From Trujillonella humicola (GTDB lineage: Bacteria > Actinomycetota > Actinomycetes > Mycobacteriales > Geodermatophilaceae), in the NCBI RefSeq assembly GCF_046233715.1, contig NZ_JBJNRJ010000005.1, positions 1-64,000 of the forward strand: a stretch of DNA of 64,000 nucleotides, written 5' to 3'. Positions 24,467 to 32,046 of the stretch are shown here, in pieces. The notes beneath the pieces are model-generated. The model had not been told where the DNA came from. It did no database searches and saw only the letters and a list, made by a program, of their open reading frames with translations. The position numbers were made by a program, and so were the translations under genes. The first letter of the stretch is position 1. The number at the start of each line of letters is the position of its first letter.

Positions 24467-26027
24467 CGGTCACGTCCCTCCCGTACGCCCGGTCGAGCAG
24501 GTACTTGCCGGGGTTCATGATGTTGTTCGGGTCCAGCGCCCGCTTGACGTCGAGCATCACGTCGAATCCCTTGCCCAGCTCCTGGGGCAGCAGGTCGACC
24601 TCGCCCTCGCGGCAGGAGCCGTGGCAGGCGCTCATCGAGCCGCCGTGGGCGATCGCGACCGCGGCGATCTCCCGCTTGGCCTGCACCCAGGCGTCCCAGG
24701 CGGCGTCGTCGAGGCGCTGCTCCCAGATGCCGACGTCGATCTCGGTGAGGTAGTCGACGCCGGTCGCGGCCGAGGTGTAGGCGAACATCCCCCAGTCGTC
24801 GAAGACGTCGGTCTTGCGGCGCAGGTCGGCCAGGATCCCGTGCCAGGCGCGGCTGACCGCCGGGACGTTCGAGAAGTTGACCGCGGCGTCCTCGCAGTGC
24901 CAGGACATGGGGATGACCTGGCCGTCCTTGGTCCGCCCGTGCAGCGGGGTGGCGTAGCGGTCGTGCCGCGCGGCCCAGTCGCCCTCGGAGATCTCGTCGC
25001 CCAGGTAGCGGGCGCCGTGCTCCTTGGCGATGCGGAACAGCCGCTTGCCGCCGGCGCGCACCTCGTCCTCGTAGCCGTACATGACCGAGCAGACCAGGGC
25101 GCGGACGTCGGTCGGCTGCGGGATGTAGGCCTCGTCGTCGCGCCGCAGGTAGGCGACCTTGTGCTCGTCGAAGAGCACCGCCCCGGCGAAGGTGGCCACG
25201 CCGGCCCGGGCCAGCGCGCCGGTGCAGGCGTGCGCGTCGTCGTAGTTGTCGAACGCCCAGAACGGCGACAGCTCGGCCTCGGGCTTGGGGAACAGCTTGA
25301 GCGTCGCCTTCGTCGCGATGCCCAGCGTGCCCTGGTGGCCCATGAACAGGTGCTTGAGCTGGTAGCCGCTGGAGGACTTGCTGATCTTCTGCCCGATCCC
25401 GTCGCCGACGTGCAGCACCTCCCCGGTGGGCAGCACGTGGTCGAAGCTCAGCACCAGGTCGCGGGTGTGGCCGTAGCGGGAGCCGATGAGCGACCAGCCG
25501 CTGGTGCCGATGCGGCCGCCGACCAGCGAGCACGGGTAGGACGCCGGGTCGTCGGGGTAGAACAGCCCGTGCTGCGCCAGCCGCTCGTTGAGCTTGAGCA
25601 TGCTGATGCCCGTGCCGACGGTGACGGTCCGGTTCACCAGGTCCAGCTCGTGGATCTGGTTCATCTTCTTGACGTCGACGACGATGCCGCGGCGCATCGG
25701 CACCGCGCCGTCGGTCAGGCCGGTGCCGCCGTCGCGCGGGACGACGGGGACGCGCAGCTCGTTGGCGACCTTCACGACGGCCGCGACCTGCTCGGTGGAG
25801 GTCGGCATGACGACCAGGTCGGGCACCCGCTCCGACCAGCGGTGCACCGGGAACGGGGCGGGCACGCGGGCCCGGTTGTAGCGGTCGGTCTTGGCCAGCA
25901 GGATCTGGTCGTCGCCCAGGATCGGCCGCAGCGCGGTGACCAGCTGGTGGAGCCGGTCCTCGCTGAGCGGCTCGCGGCTGAACGGCTCGGACCCGATGGT
26001 CGCCGGGTTCTGCTCGGTCGTGGTCAT
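24453..26027 (-). CDS. FAD-linked oxidase, glycolate/D-lactate dehydrogenase type
   Basis: 524 aa VAO-family flavoprotein. FAD_binding_4 domain with VVPRDGGTGLTDGAVPMRRG, a YPCSLVGGRIGTSGWSLIGS stretch and GHQGTLGIATKATLKLFP; the C-terminal cap ends with LDPNNIMNPGKYLLD, the usual FAD-oxidase C motif. Known: GlcD/Dld-type enzymes oxidise 2-hydroxy acids and pass electrons to an Fe-S partner. That partner is encoded 2 bp upstream. Substrate is open: glycolate, D-lactate, or a hydroxy acid tied to the amine pathways here. ATG at 26025-26027. Confidence 0.88.
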   Translation of the reverse strand: MTTTEQNPATIGSEPFSREPLSEDRLHQLVTALRPILGDDQILLAKTDRYNRARVPAPFPVHRWSERVPDLVVMPTSTEQVAAVVKVANELRVPVVPRDGGTGLTDGAVPMRRGIVVDVKKMNQIHELDLVNRTVTVGTGISMLKLNERLAQHGLFYPDDPASYPCSLVGGRIGTSGWSLIGSRYGHTRDLVLSFDHVLPTGEVLHVGDGIGQKISKSSSGYQLKHLFMGHQGTLGIATKATLKLFPKPEAELSPFWAFDNYDDAHACTGALARAGVATFAGAVLFDEHKVAYLRRDDEAYIPQPTDVRALVCSVMYGYEDEVRAGGKRLFRIAKEHGARYLGDEISEGDWAARHDRYATPLHGRTKDGQVIPMSWHCEDAAVNFSNVPAVSRAWHGILADLRRKTDVFDDWGMFAYTSAATGVDYLTEIDVGIWEQRLDDAAWDAWVQAKREIAAVAIAHGGSMSACHGSCREGEVDLLPQELGKGFDVMLDVKRALDPNNIMNPGKYLLDRAYGRDVTDEGR

Positions 26028-26029
26028 GG

Positions 26030-27523
26030 TCAGTGCCCCCCGCACCCGCAGCCGCCGGAACCGTTCCCGCACCCGCCGCCGCATCCGCCGCCACCGCCGC
26101 AGCCGCCGCGGCCGGAGCCGTGCGCCCGCCGCGCCCGACCGGGCACGCCGGTGCGCTCCTGCGCCAGCCGCCGGTCGCCGACGTCGCCGCGGGAACCGCC
26201 CACGGTGATCCCCAGCGACTGGGCGAACAGCTCGTGCAGGTCGACGACGTCGATGTCCTCGGCGTCGCCGGCCTCGCTCAGCGGCCGCTCCGACCACGGG
26301 CAGGCGCTGACCAGGGTGTCGACGTCGAGCTCGGCGGCCCGCTCCAGCCGCATCGCGCTGATCTTGGCGGTCAGCTCGGGCTTCTCGACCGGCAGGCCAC
26401 CGCCTCCGCCCGAGCAGTAGGACCACTGGGTGACCCGGTCGACGTCCTCGAAGCGCAGGCCGGGGATGGCGCGCAGCAGCTCGCGCGGCTCGGCCCAGAT
26501 GCCCTTGCGCTTGTTGAGCCGGCACGGGTCGTGGTAGGTGATCGCGCGGTCGACCGGGACCGACGGCGTCAGCTTCCCCTCGCGCAGCAGCTGGGCCAGG
26601 ACCTCGATGACGAGGACGACCTCGATGTCGAACTCCTCGCCGAAGTACTTCGGGTAGTCCTCGGTGAAGCTGATGTAGTCGTGCGGGTCGAGCACCAGCA
26701 GCCGCTTGGTCCCCGTCTTCCGCCAGTTGTCCAGGTTGTGCCGGGCGAAGCGCTGGGCCTGCTCGGCGTAGCCCATCTCGGCGGCCGGGCCGCCGCAGCA
26801 CCACTGCTCCTCCATCAGGCCGAACTCGTAGCCGGCCATCTGCAGCATCTGCGCCACCGCCCGCGGCACCGACGTCCGGTAGAACGCCGCCTCGCAGTCG
26901 ACGAACAGGACCGTCTCGCCGCCGATCGGGATGTCCAGGCCCTCGGCCCAGTCGCGGACCTTCTCCTGGCTGACCGGCGTCTCGCCGAGGACCGGCTCGT
27001 GCGTGCGCAGGTCGGTGCGCTCGTTCCAGATCTGCCAGTTCGGCTGGTGGACGCCGCTCTCGACCGCGAGCGACCGCACCGCCTTGACGACGTCGACGGT
27101 GCGGGTGCGGAACCGGTAGAAGTCCCCGGTGAACAGGGTGTTGGGGCAGCGCAGCTCGCAGGCGCCGCACTGCGTGCAGTTGACGTAGTCGGCGGCGATG
27201 TCCTCGATGCCGAGCTCGCCGCGCTCCATCGCCACCACGTTGGCGTGGAACGCGGTCGGCGTCCACGACTCGTTGCGCTCCACCTGGGTGACCGGGCAGA
27301 CCTCGCGGCAGAACTTGTGGCCGGAGGAGAAGCAGTTGTAGGAGGTGTTGCGCCACTGCTCGACGAACGCGGCCGTCTTCGGGTCCTGGTTCGGCGGGGG
27401 CACGGGCCCGGCGAGGGTCTCCGGGTAGTCGGCGAGCTCCGAGGGGTTCGACGGTGCCCCCGGGGTGAAGGGGTGGGAGAGCGCGTCCGGCGGGGCGGTG
27501 CGCTCCGGCTCGACCTGTGTCAC
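26030..27523 (-). CDS. (Fe-S)-binding CCG-domain protein with Cys/Gly-rich tail
   Basis: 497 aa. Ferredoxin-like N-terminal region with C-x7-C-x3-CP (NCFSSGHKFCREVCPV) and CTQCGACELRCPN, then two cysteine-rich CCG domains: WCCGGPAAEMGYAEQAQRFA and YHDPCRLNKRKG with YCSGGGGGLPVEK. This is the GlpC/HdrD/GlcF plan, passing electrons from the FAD oxidase encoded next to quinone or another acceptor. Odd: the last about 33 residues are almost only Gly with five Cys and a terminal His, absent from the usual family. The ATG at 27521-27523 is first in the operon; a divergent FadR-type regulator lies upstream. Confidence 0.88.
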   Translation of the reverse strand: MTQVEPERTAPPDALSHPFTPGAPSNPSELADYPETLAGPVPPPNQDPKTAAFVEQWRNTSYNCFSSGHKFCREVCPVTQVERNESWTPTAFHANVVAMERGELGIEDIAADYVNCTQCGACELRCPNTLFTGDFYRFRTRTVDVVKAVRSLAVESGVHQPNWQIWNERTDLRTHEPVLGETPVSQEKVRDWAEGLDIPIGGETVLFVDCEAAFYRTSVPRAVAQMLQMAGYEFGLMEEQWCCGGPAAEMGYAEQAQRFARHNLDNWRKTGTKRLLVLDPHDYISFTEDYPKYFGEEFDIEVVLVIEVLAQLLREGKLTPSVPVDRAITYHDPCRLNKRKGIWAEPRELLRAIPGLRFEDVDRVTQWSYCSGGGGGLPVEKPELTAKISAMRLERAAELDVDTLVSACPWSERPLSEAGDAEDIDVVDLHELFAQSLGITVGGSRGDVGDRRLAQERTGVPGRARRAHGSGRGGCGGGGGCGGGCGNGSGGCGCGGH

Positions 27524-27570
27524 TGGTGCTCCTCGTCACAGGGGGCTGGTGTGGGGGCCACGCTATCCAC

Positions 27571-27593
27571 GAAAACCTTTGGAATCAATGGTT
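27571..27593. promoter_or_regulatory. AT-rich inverted repeat, likely FadR-type operator
   Basis: AACCTTTG-GAAT-CAATGGTT (27574-27593) is an inverted repeat with one mismatch, strikingly A/T-rich for this genome, in the divergent gap between the Fe-S gene (start 27523) and the GntR-family gene (start 27758). GAAAACCT (27571-27578) recurs in reverse complement at 29346-29353 before the permease. Confidence 0.55.
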
Positions 27594-27757
27594 ATGGGGG
27601 GATGATCGGCGCGCCGCCCGTCGCGGCAGGGGACGGGATCGCGGCGCACGGGGCACGGCGCACGGCGAGGGCCGGGCCCAGGGTGGGCGACGGCGCGAGT
27701 CGCGGGGACGTGCCCCGCGAGTGACACACTGACGGTGTTCCGTGACAGGAGGCGACC

Positions 27758-28546
27758 GTGCAACTGCTCAGCGGGGACGCCCGGCGTGCGGTCTTCGCAC
27801 CTCTCGACGACGGCGCCCTGCGCAGCGAGGCGGTCGTGCGCCGGGTCGGGAGCGCGATCGCCCTCGGGCTGCTCGGCGACGGCGAGCAGCTGCCGGCCGA
27901 GACCGAGCTGGCCACCATGCTCAACGTCTCCACGATGACCCTGCGCGAGGCGCTGGCCGAGCTGCGCAACCTCGGCCTGGTGGAGACCCGCCGCGGCCGC
28001 GGGGGCGGCAGCTTCGTCCGTGCCCGCGACGACGTCCTCGGCGAGCTGGCCAGCGCGCGGCTGGTCGAGCTCAGCACCGCCGACCTGCGCGAGCTCGGCG
28101 ACGTGCACACCGCCATCGCGTCGACCGCGGCCCGGCTGGCGGCCTCCCGGGCGTCGGCGGCGGAGATCGCCCGCCTCCGGGAGATCGTCGACCGGCTGGC
28201 GGGAGCGGGGTCGGTGACCGCCCAGCGGCGGATCGAGGGCCGGTACTACATCGAGCTGGCGGCCTGCGCGCAGTCGGTGCGGCTGACCATGCAGGAGATG
28301 GACCTGCACCTGGAGCTGGGGCAGCTGCCCTGGCCGCCGGCGCACGTGCCGGAGCTGCTCGGCGTCATCGTGGCCGGCCACCGGGCCGTCGTCGACGCGA
28401 TCGAGGCGCGCGACGCCACGCTGGCCCGCGTGCTCACCGAGGAGCACGTGGCACGCCGGACCGTCTGGTCGATCGAGCTGCGGCTGCGCGCCGGGATCGC
28501 GCCGCCGCCCGCGGAGGGGGCGACGGCCGGGCGGGAGGTGTCGTGA
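27758..28546 (+). CDS. GntR/FadR-family transcriptional regulator (FCD domain)
   Basis: 262 aa. N-terminal winged helix with LPAETELATMLNVSTMTLREALAELRNLGLVETRRGRGGGSFV, then an all-helical FCD ligand domain (about 105-245) with DLRELGDVHTAIASTAARLAASR, IEGRYYIELAACAQS and VAGHRAVVDAIEARDATLA. Metal- or acid-binding residues of FCD (Asp/His/Arg) appear at usual places. GTG start at 27758 with AGGAGG at ideal spacing. Likely controls the divergent Fe-S/FAD oxidase operon and its own unit. Its stop overlaps the next gene by 4 bp. Confidence 0.92.
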   Translation: MQLLSGDARRAVFAPLDDGALRSEAVVRRVGSAIALGLLGDGEQLPAETELATMLNVSTMTLREALAELRNLGLVETRRGRGGGSFVRARDDVLGELASARLVELSTADLRELGDVHTAIASTAARLAASRASAAEIARLREIVDRLAGAGSVTAQRRIEGRYYIELAACAQSVRLTMQEMDLHLELGQLPWPPAHVPELLGVIVAGHRAVVDAIEARDATLARVLTEEHVARRTVWSIELRLRAGIAPPPAEGATAGREVS

Positions 28547-29256
28547 CCACCGACCGCGACGAGGAGGTCCGCCGCGTCGGCGCCACGGTGGCCGAGGCCG
28601 TGGAGCGCGCGTTCGGCACGGTGGCGACGGTGCACGCGGCGCTGTGCCCGGAGCTGGACGACGCCGTCCGCGCCGGCCGGCCGCTGCTCGACGACGGCGT
28701 GCGGGAGGTGCTGCTCGAGCCCGGCCAGCTCGCCGTCGGCCTGGGGCTGGTGCTGGCGCCGCGGCCGGAGAGCGGGCTGCCCCTGCGGCTGGAGTGGTGG
28801 CAGGTCGAGCCGGGCAGCGACCGGCTGCGCCGGCTGGAGCCCGACCTCAAGCCGACCAGCCTGGGGTACTACGACTACACGGCCACCGAGTGGTTCGACG
28901 TCCCCCGCCGCAGCGGCCGCCGGCACGTCGTGGGCCCGTACGTGGACGTCCACGGCACCGGCCGCTACGTGCTGACGCTGACCGAACCGGTCGTGGCCGG
29001 TGGTGAGTTCGTCGGCGTCGCCGGCGTCGACGTCTCGGTGCACCGCTTCGAGCGCCACCTCCTCGAGCGGCTGGGCCGGCTGCCGGTGCCCTTCGTCGTG
29101 CTCGACGGGGAGGGGCGGGTGGTGCTGTCGACCGCCGCGCGCTGGCTGGTGGGCGACCTGCCGACCGGCGCCGGGGTGGTGGGCCCGGCCGTCCCCGTGC
29201 CGGGCGTGCCCTGGCGGCTGCTGCTGGTCGACGAGGGGTCGGCGCTCACCGCCTGA
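28543..29256 (+). CDS. Soluble Cache-domain protein coupled to the FadR regulator
   Basis: 237 aa, GTG start within the stop of the GntR gene (GTGA). Seen: a single Cache/PDC-like sensory domain, with YYDYTATEWFDVPRR, VVGPYVDVHGTGRYVLTLTEPVV and VGVAGVDVSVHRFE following the pattern known from chemoreceptor ligand domains, then a short C-terminal beta-rich part (PFVVLDGEGRVVLSTAARWLVG). Oddity: Cache domains are normally extracellular, but there is no signal peptide or membrane helix here. It may sense a small acid or amine inside the cell and assist the regulator; that is inference. Confidence 0.8.
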   Translation: MTTDRDEEVRRVGATVAEAVERAFGTVATVHAALCPELDDAVRAGRPLLDDGVREVLLEPGQLAVGLGLVLAPRPESGLPLRLEWWQVEPGSDRLRRLEPDLKPTSLGYYDYTATEWFDVPRRSGRRHVVGPYVDVHGTGRYVLTLTEPVVAGGEFVGVAGVDVSVHRFERHLLERLGRLPVPFVVLDGEGRVVLSTAARWLVGDLPTGAGVVGPAVPVPGVPWRLLLVDEGSALTA

Positions 29257-29321
29257 CCGGGAGGCGGCAGCCGGCCGGGGGCGGGCAACGTGGGCGAAAC
29301 GCAGTGTCAACCGGCGAGATC

Positions 29322-29353
29322 TTGTCCTCTGACCTCTGGCTCTATAGGTTTTC
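29322..29353 (+). promoter_or_regulatory. Putative promoter and operator half-site before the APC permease
   Basis: TTGTCC (29322-29327), 15 bp, TATAGG (29343-29348), in a locally A/T-rich patch. AGGTTTTC (29346-29353) is the exact reverse complement of GAAAACCT in the operator region at 27571, so the FadR-type regulator may bind here too. Confidence 0.4.
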
Positions 29354-29418
29354 CCCGTTTTGTGGCCCGCGGCACACCCGGCCCTCGGCTGTGCCGCCCC
29401 TGATCCGAGGAGACCTCC

Positions 29419-30954
29419 GTGACCCCACCTGGAGCGCGCGCCGGGCAGACCGACGACGACGCGCAGCTCGCCGCCCTCGGTTACACCGGCGAGTTCCACC
29501 GCAGCATGGGTCTGTGGGCCAACATGGCTCTCGGGTTCACGTACCTCTCGCCGCTGGTCGGCGTGTACTCCCTGTTCGCCTACAGCCTCTCCATCGGCGG
29601 GCCGCCGGCGATCTGGTGGATCGTGATCGTGGGGGTCGGCCAGCTGATGGTCTCGCTGGTCTTCGGCGAGGTGGTCTCGCAGTACCCGCTGGCCGGCGGC
29701 ATCTACCCGTGGACCCGCCGGCTGTGGAACCGCCGCTACGCCTGGATCGTCTCCTGGATCTACATCTGGGCGATCATCGTCACCGTCACGGCGGTCGCCG
29801 AGTTCGGCGGCGGTTTCGTGGCCGCGCTGTTCGACCTGGAACCGACCGCCGGCGTCGTCCTCGGCACCGCCGTCGGCCTGCTCCTGGTGGCCTTCCTCGT
29901 CAACTACAGCGGCACCCGCACGCTGGCGCGCATCGCCCAGATCGGGCTGGCCGCCGAGCTCGTCGGCGTCATCGCCCTCGGGCTGTTCCTGCTGCTCTTC
30001 CGCCGGGAGCAGCCGTTCTCGGTCTTCTTCGACTCCCTCGGCGCGGGCGGCGGTGACGGCTACCTCGGGGTGTTCCTCGCCGCGTCGCTGTCCGGCCTCT
30101 TCCTCTTCTACGGCTTCGAGGCGTGCGGCGACGTCGCCGAGGAGGTCGCCGACCCCACGCGCCAGATCCCGCGCGCGATGATCCTGACCATCCTCGTCGG
30201 CGGCGTCTCCGGCTTCCTGTCCTACGCCGGGTACGTGCTGGCCGCGCCCGACCTGCAGGCGATCGTGGCCGGCGAGGACGCCGACCCCATCCCGTCGATC
30301 CTGGAGAGCTCCCTGGGGACGACGGGCTCGAAGGTGTTCCTCGTCGTCATCGTCATCGCGTTCCTGTCCTGCGTGCTCTCCCTGCAGGCGGCGGGCAGCC
30401 GGCTGCTCTACGCCTTCGCCCGTGACCGCATGCTGCCGGCCAGCGGGTGGCTGTCGCACGTGTCGAGCCGGCACGCCGTCCCCACCAACGCGCTGCTCGT
30501 CGTGTGCGTGGTGCCGGTGCTCATCGCGGTCTTCGTCTACTTCCAGGAGGACATCCTGGCGCGGGTGACCGCCTTCGCCGTCCTGGGCATCTACGTCTCG
30601 TTCCAGGCCGTGGTGCTCGCCGCGCTCCGCCAGCGGCTCAAGGGCTGGCGGCCGGCGGGGCTGTGGAACCTCGGTACCGCGGGCCTGGTGGTCAACGTGC
30701 TCGCCCTGGCCTACGGCCTGTTCGCCATCGTCCTGCTGATCAAGCCGGCGCCGGGCACCGAGACCTTCCTCGACCGCTGGATCGTCGCGATCGGGCTGGC
30801 GGTCGTGGCCGGCAGCGGCCTGCTGTACCTGGCCATCGCGCGGCCGGACCGCCATTCTGCGCACGTCCCCGAGGGCGACGCCCGTGAGGTCGCCGCCCAG
30901 CTCCGCCAGATCCGAGAGGGCGTCCCCGCCCAGGTCCGTGAGGAGATCCGATGA
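29419..30954 (+). CDS. APC-superfamily amino acid/amine permease
   Basis: 511 aa with about 12 hydrophobic segments from residue 35 to 490. TM1 begins NMALGFTYLSPLVGVYSLF and includes the unwound-helix Gly region; FGEVVSQYPLAGGIYPWTRRLWN and FYGFEACGDVAEEVADPTRQIPRAM are typical APC motifs. The group resembles bacterial amino acid permeases of the BAT1/GABA-permease subset. GTG at 29419 after GAGGAG. The next gene starts inside its stop, so the cargo is probably the substrate of the LLM oxidoreductase or of the FAD oxidase. Confidence 0.9.
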   Translation: MTPPGARAGQTDDDAQLAALGYTGEFHRSMGLWANMALGFTYLSPLVGVYSLFAYSLSIGGPPAIWWIVIVGVGQLMVSLVFGEVVSQYPLAGGIYPWTRRLWNRRYAWIVSWIYIWAIIVTVTAVAEFGGGFVAALFDLEPTAGVVLGTAVGLLLVAFLVNYSGTRTLARIAQIGLAAELVGVIALGLFLLLFRREQPFSVFFDSLGAGGGDGYLGVFLAASLSGLFLFYGFEACGDVAEEVADPTRQIPRAMILTILVGGVSGFLSYAGYVLAAPDLQAIVAGEDADPIPSILESSLGTTGSKVFLVVIVIAFLSCVLSLQAAGSRLLYAFARDRMLPASGWLSHVSSRHAVPTNALLVVCVVPVLIAVFVYFQEDILARVTAFAVLGIYVSFQAVVLAALRQRLKGWRPAGLWNLGTAGLVVNVLALAYGLFAIVLLIKPAPGTETFLDRWIVAIGLAVVAGSGLLYLAIARPDRHSAHVPEGDAREVAAQLRQIREGVPAQVREEIR

Positions 30955-31997
30955 GGTTCAGCTACGCGATGCTGCCCGACTACCCCCTCGAGGAGTCGCT
31001 GCGAGCGATCACGCTCGCCGACGAGCTCGGCTTCCACGCGGTGTACGCGGCCGACGAGACGTGGCACAAGGACCTGTGGCTGCTGTTCGCCGCCGCGGCC
31101 GCGCAGACCTCGCGCGTCCGCATGGGCCCGAGCGTCTCGGCGGTCACGCTGCGCGAGCCGACGCTCATCGCGCAGGCCGCGGCCACCCTCGACGAGCTGA
31201 CCGGTGGCCGGGCCGAGGTCGTCCTCTCCAGCGGCAACTTCGGGCTGCTGGCGCAGTACAAGATGGACTGGACGAAGACCAAGCCGCTGTCGCGGGTCGT
31301 GGAGGGCGTGAAGGTGCTGCGGACCTTCCTCGACGACGGCGCGATCACCTTCGACGGCGAGTTCTTCTCCTACGACGGGCTGTTCACCTTCGCGCGGCCG
31401 GTGCAGGAGCGGCTGCCGGTGAAGATGGGTGCGATGCGCGGCCCGAAGTCCTTCCAGGCGGCGGCCGAGCACTCCGACGGCTGCCACCACGCGCTGAGCT
31501 ACACCCGGGCGGCGTACGACTACGCCGCGGAGAACCTGCGGATCGGCGCGGAGCGGGCCGGCAAGGACTGGACGACGCTGGACTTCGGCGCCTGGGTCGT
31601 CCTGGCGGTCGGCCGGGACTCGGCGGCCGCCAAGGACGCCGCGCGCAGCATGGTCGGCATCTACGCCTCCTCCATGCCGGCCGAGCAGCTCGAGCGCAAC
31701 GGGGTGGACCCCGACAGCCTCAAGCCGATCATCGACGCCATCGCCGGCGGTGACCTGGCCCGGGGCATCGAGCTGACCAGCCCGGAGCTCGCCGACAAGC
31801 TCTCCTTCTCCGGGACGCCGGAGGAGGTCACCGCGAAGATCAAGGAGATCGAGCCGGCCGGGGTCAACCACGTCATCGCGGCCATCACCGACGCCTCGCT
31901 GGTCAAGGCGTTCACCGGCCGCGAGCTCGCCGGGGTGGCCACGGTGGAGGAGCAGCTGCGGCTGATCCACGACGAGGTCATGCCCGCGTTCGCCTGA
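30951..31997 (+). CDS. LLM-class flavin-dependent oxidoreductase
   Basis: 348 aa luciferase-like TIM barrel. MRFSYAMLPDYPLEESLRAITLADELGFHAVYAADE, SRVRMGPSVSAVTLREPTLIAQAAATLDELTGGRAEVVLSSG and the MGAMRGPKSFQAAAEHSDG segment match F420-dependent reductases (methylene-H4MPT-reductase-like). Known: members use F420 or FMN; which one applies cannot be read from sequence. ATG overlaps the permease stop by 4 bp. It may reduce or oxygenate the imported compound. Confidence 0.85.
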   Translation: MRFSYAMLPDYPLEESLRAITLADELGFHAVYAADETWHKDLWLLFAAAAAQTSRVRMGPSVSAVTLREPTLIAQAAATLDELTGGRAEVVLSSGNFGLLAQYKMDWTKTKPLSRVVEGVKVLRTFLDDGAITFDGEFFSYDGLFTFARPVQERLPVKMGAMRGPKSFQAAAEHSDGCHHALSYTRAAYDYAAENLRIGAERAGKDWTTLDFGAWVVLAVGRDSAAAKDAARSMVGIYASSMPAEQLERNGVDPDSLKPIIDAIAGGDLARGIELTSPELADKLSFSGTPEEVTAKIKEIEPAGVNHVIAAITDASLVKAFTGRELAGVATVEEQLRLIHDEVMPAFA

Positions 31998-32000
31998 GCT

Positions 32001-32040
32001 CCGGCGGGTCCGGTCCCCGGGAGGGGACCGGACCCGCCGG
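32001..32040. terminator. Long perfect hairpin between the LLM and PucR genes
   Basis: An 18-bp arm (32001-32018, starting CCGGCGGGTCC) pairs perfectly with 32023-32040; loop GGGA. It lies between convergent stops at 31997 and 32047. Confidence 0.85.
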
Positions 32041-32046
32041 TCGTGG

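Noticed and set aside
24453..27539. One continuous minus-strand frame of 1028 codons spanning the FAD oxidase and the Fe-S protein region
   Set aside because: Only the part up to 26027 matches the FAD oxidase; the rest is an out-of-frame shadow of the Fe-S protein, whose true frame carries all the cysteine motifs. It is not a fusion.
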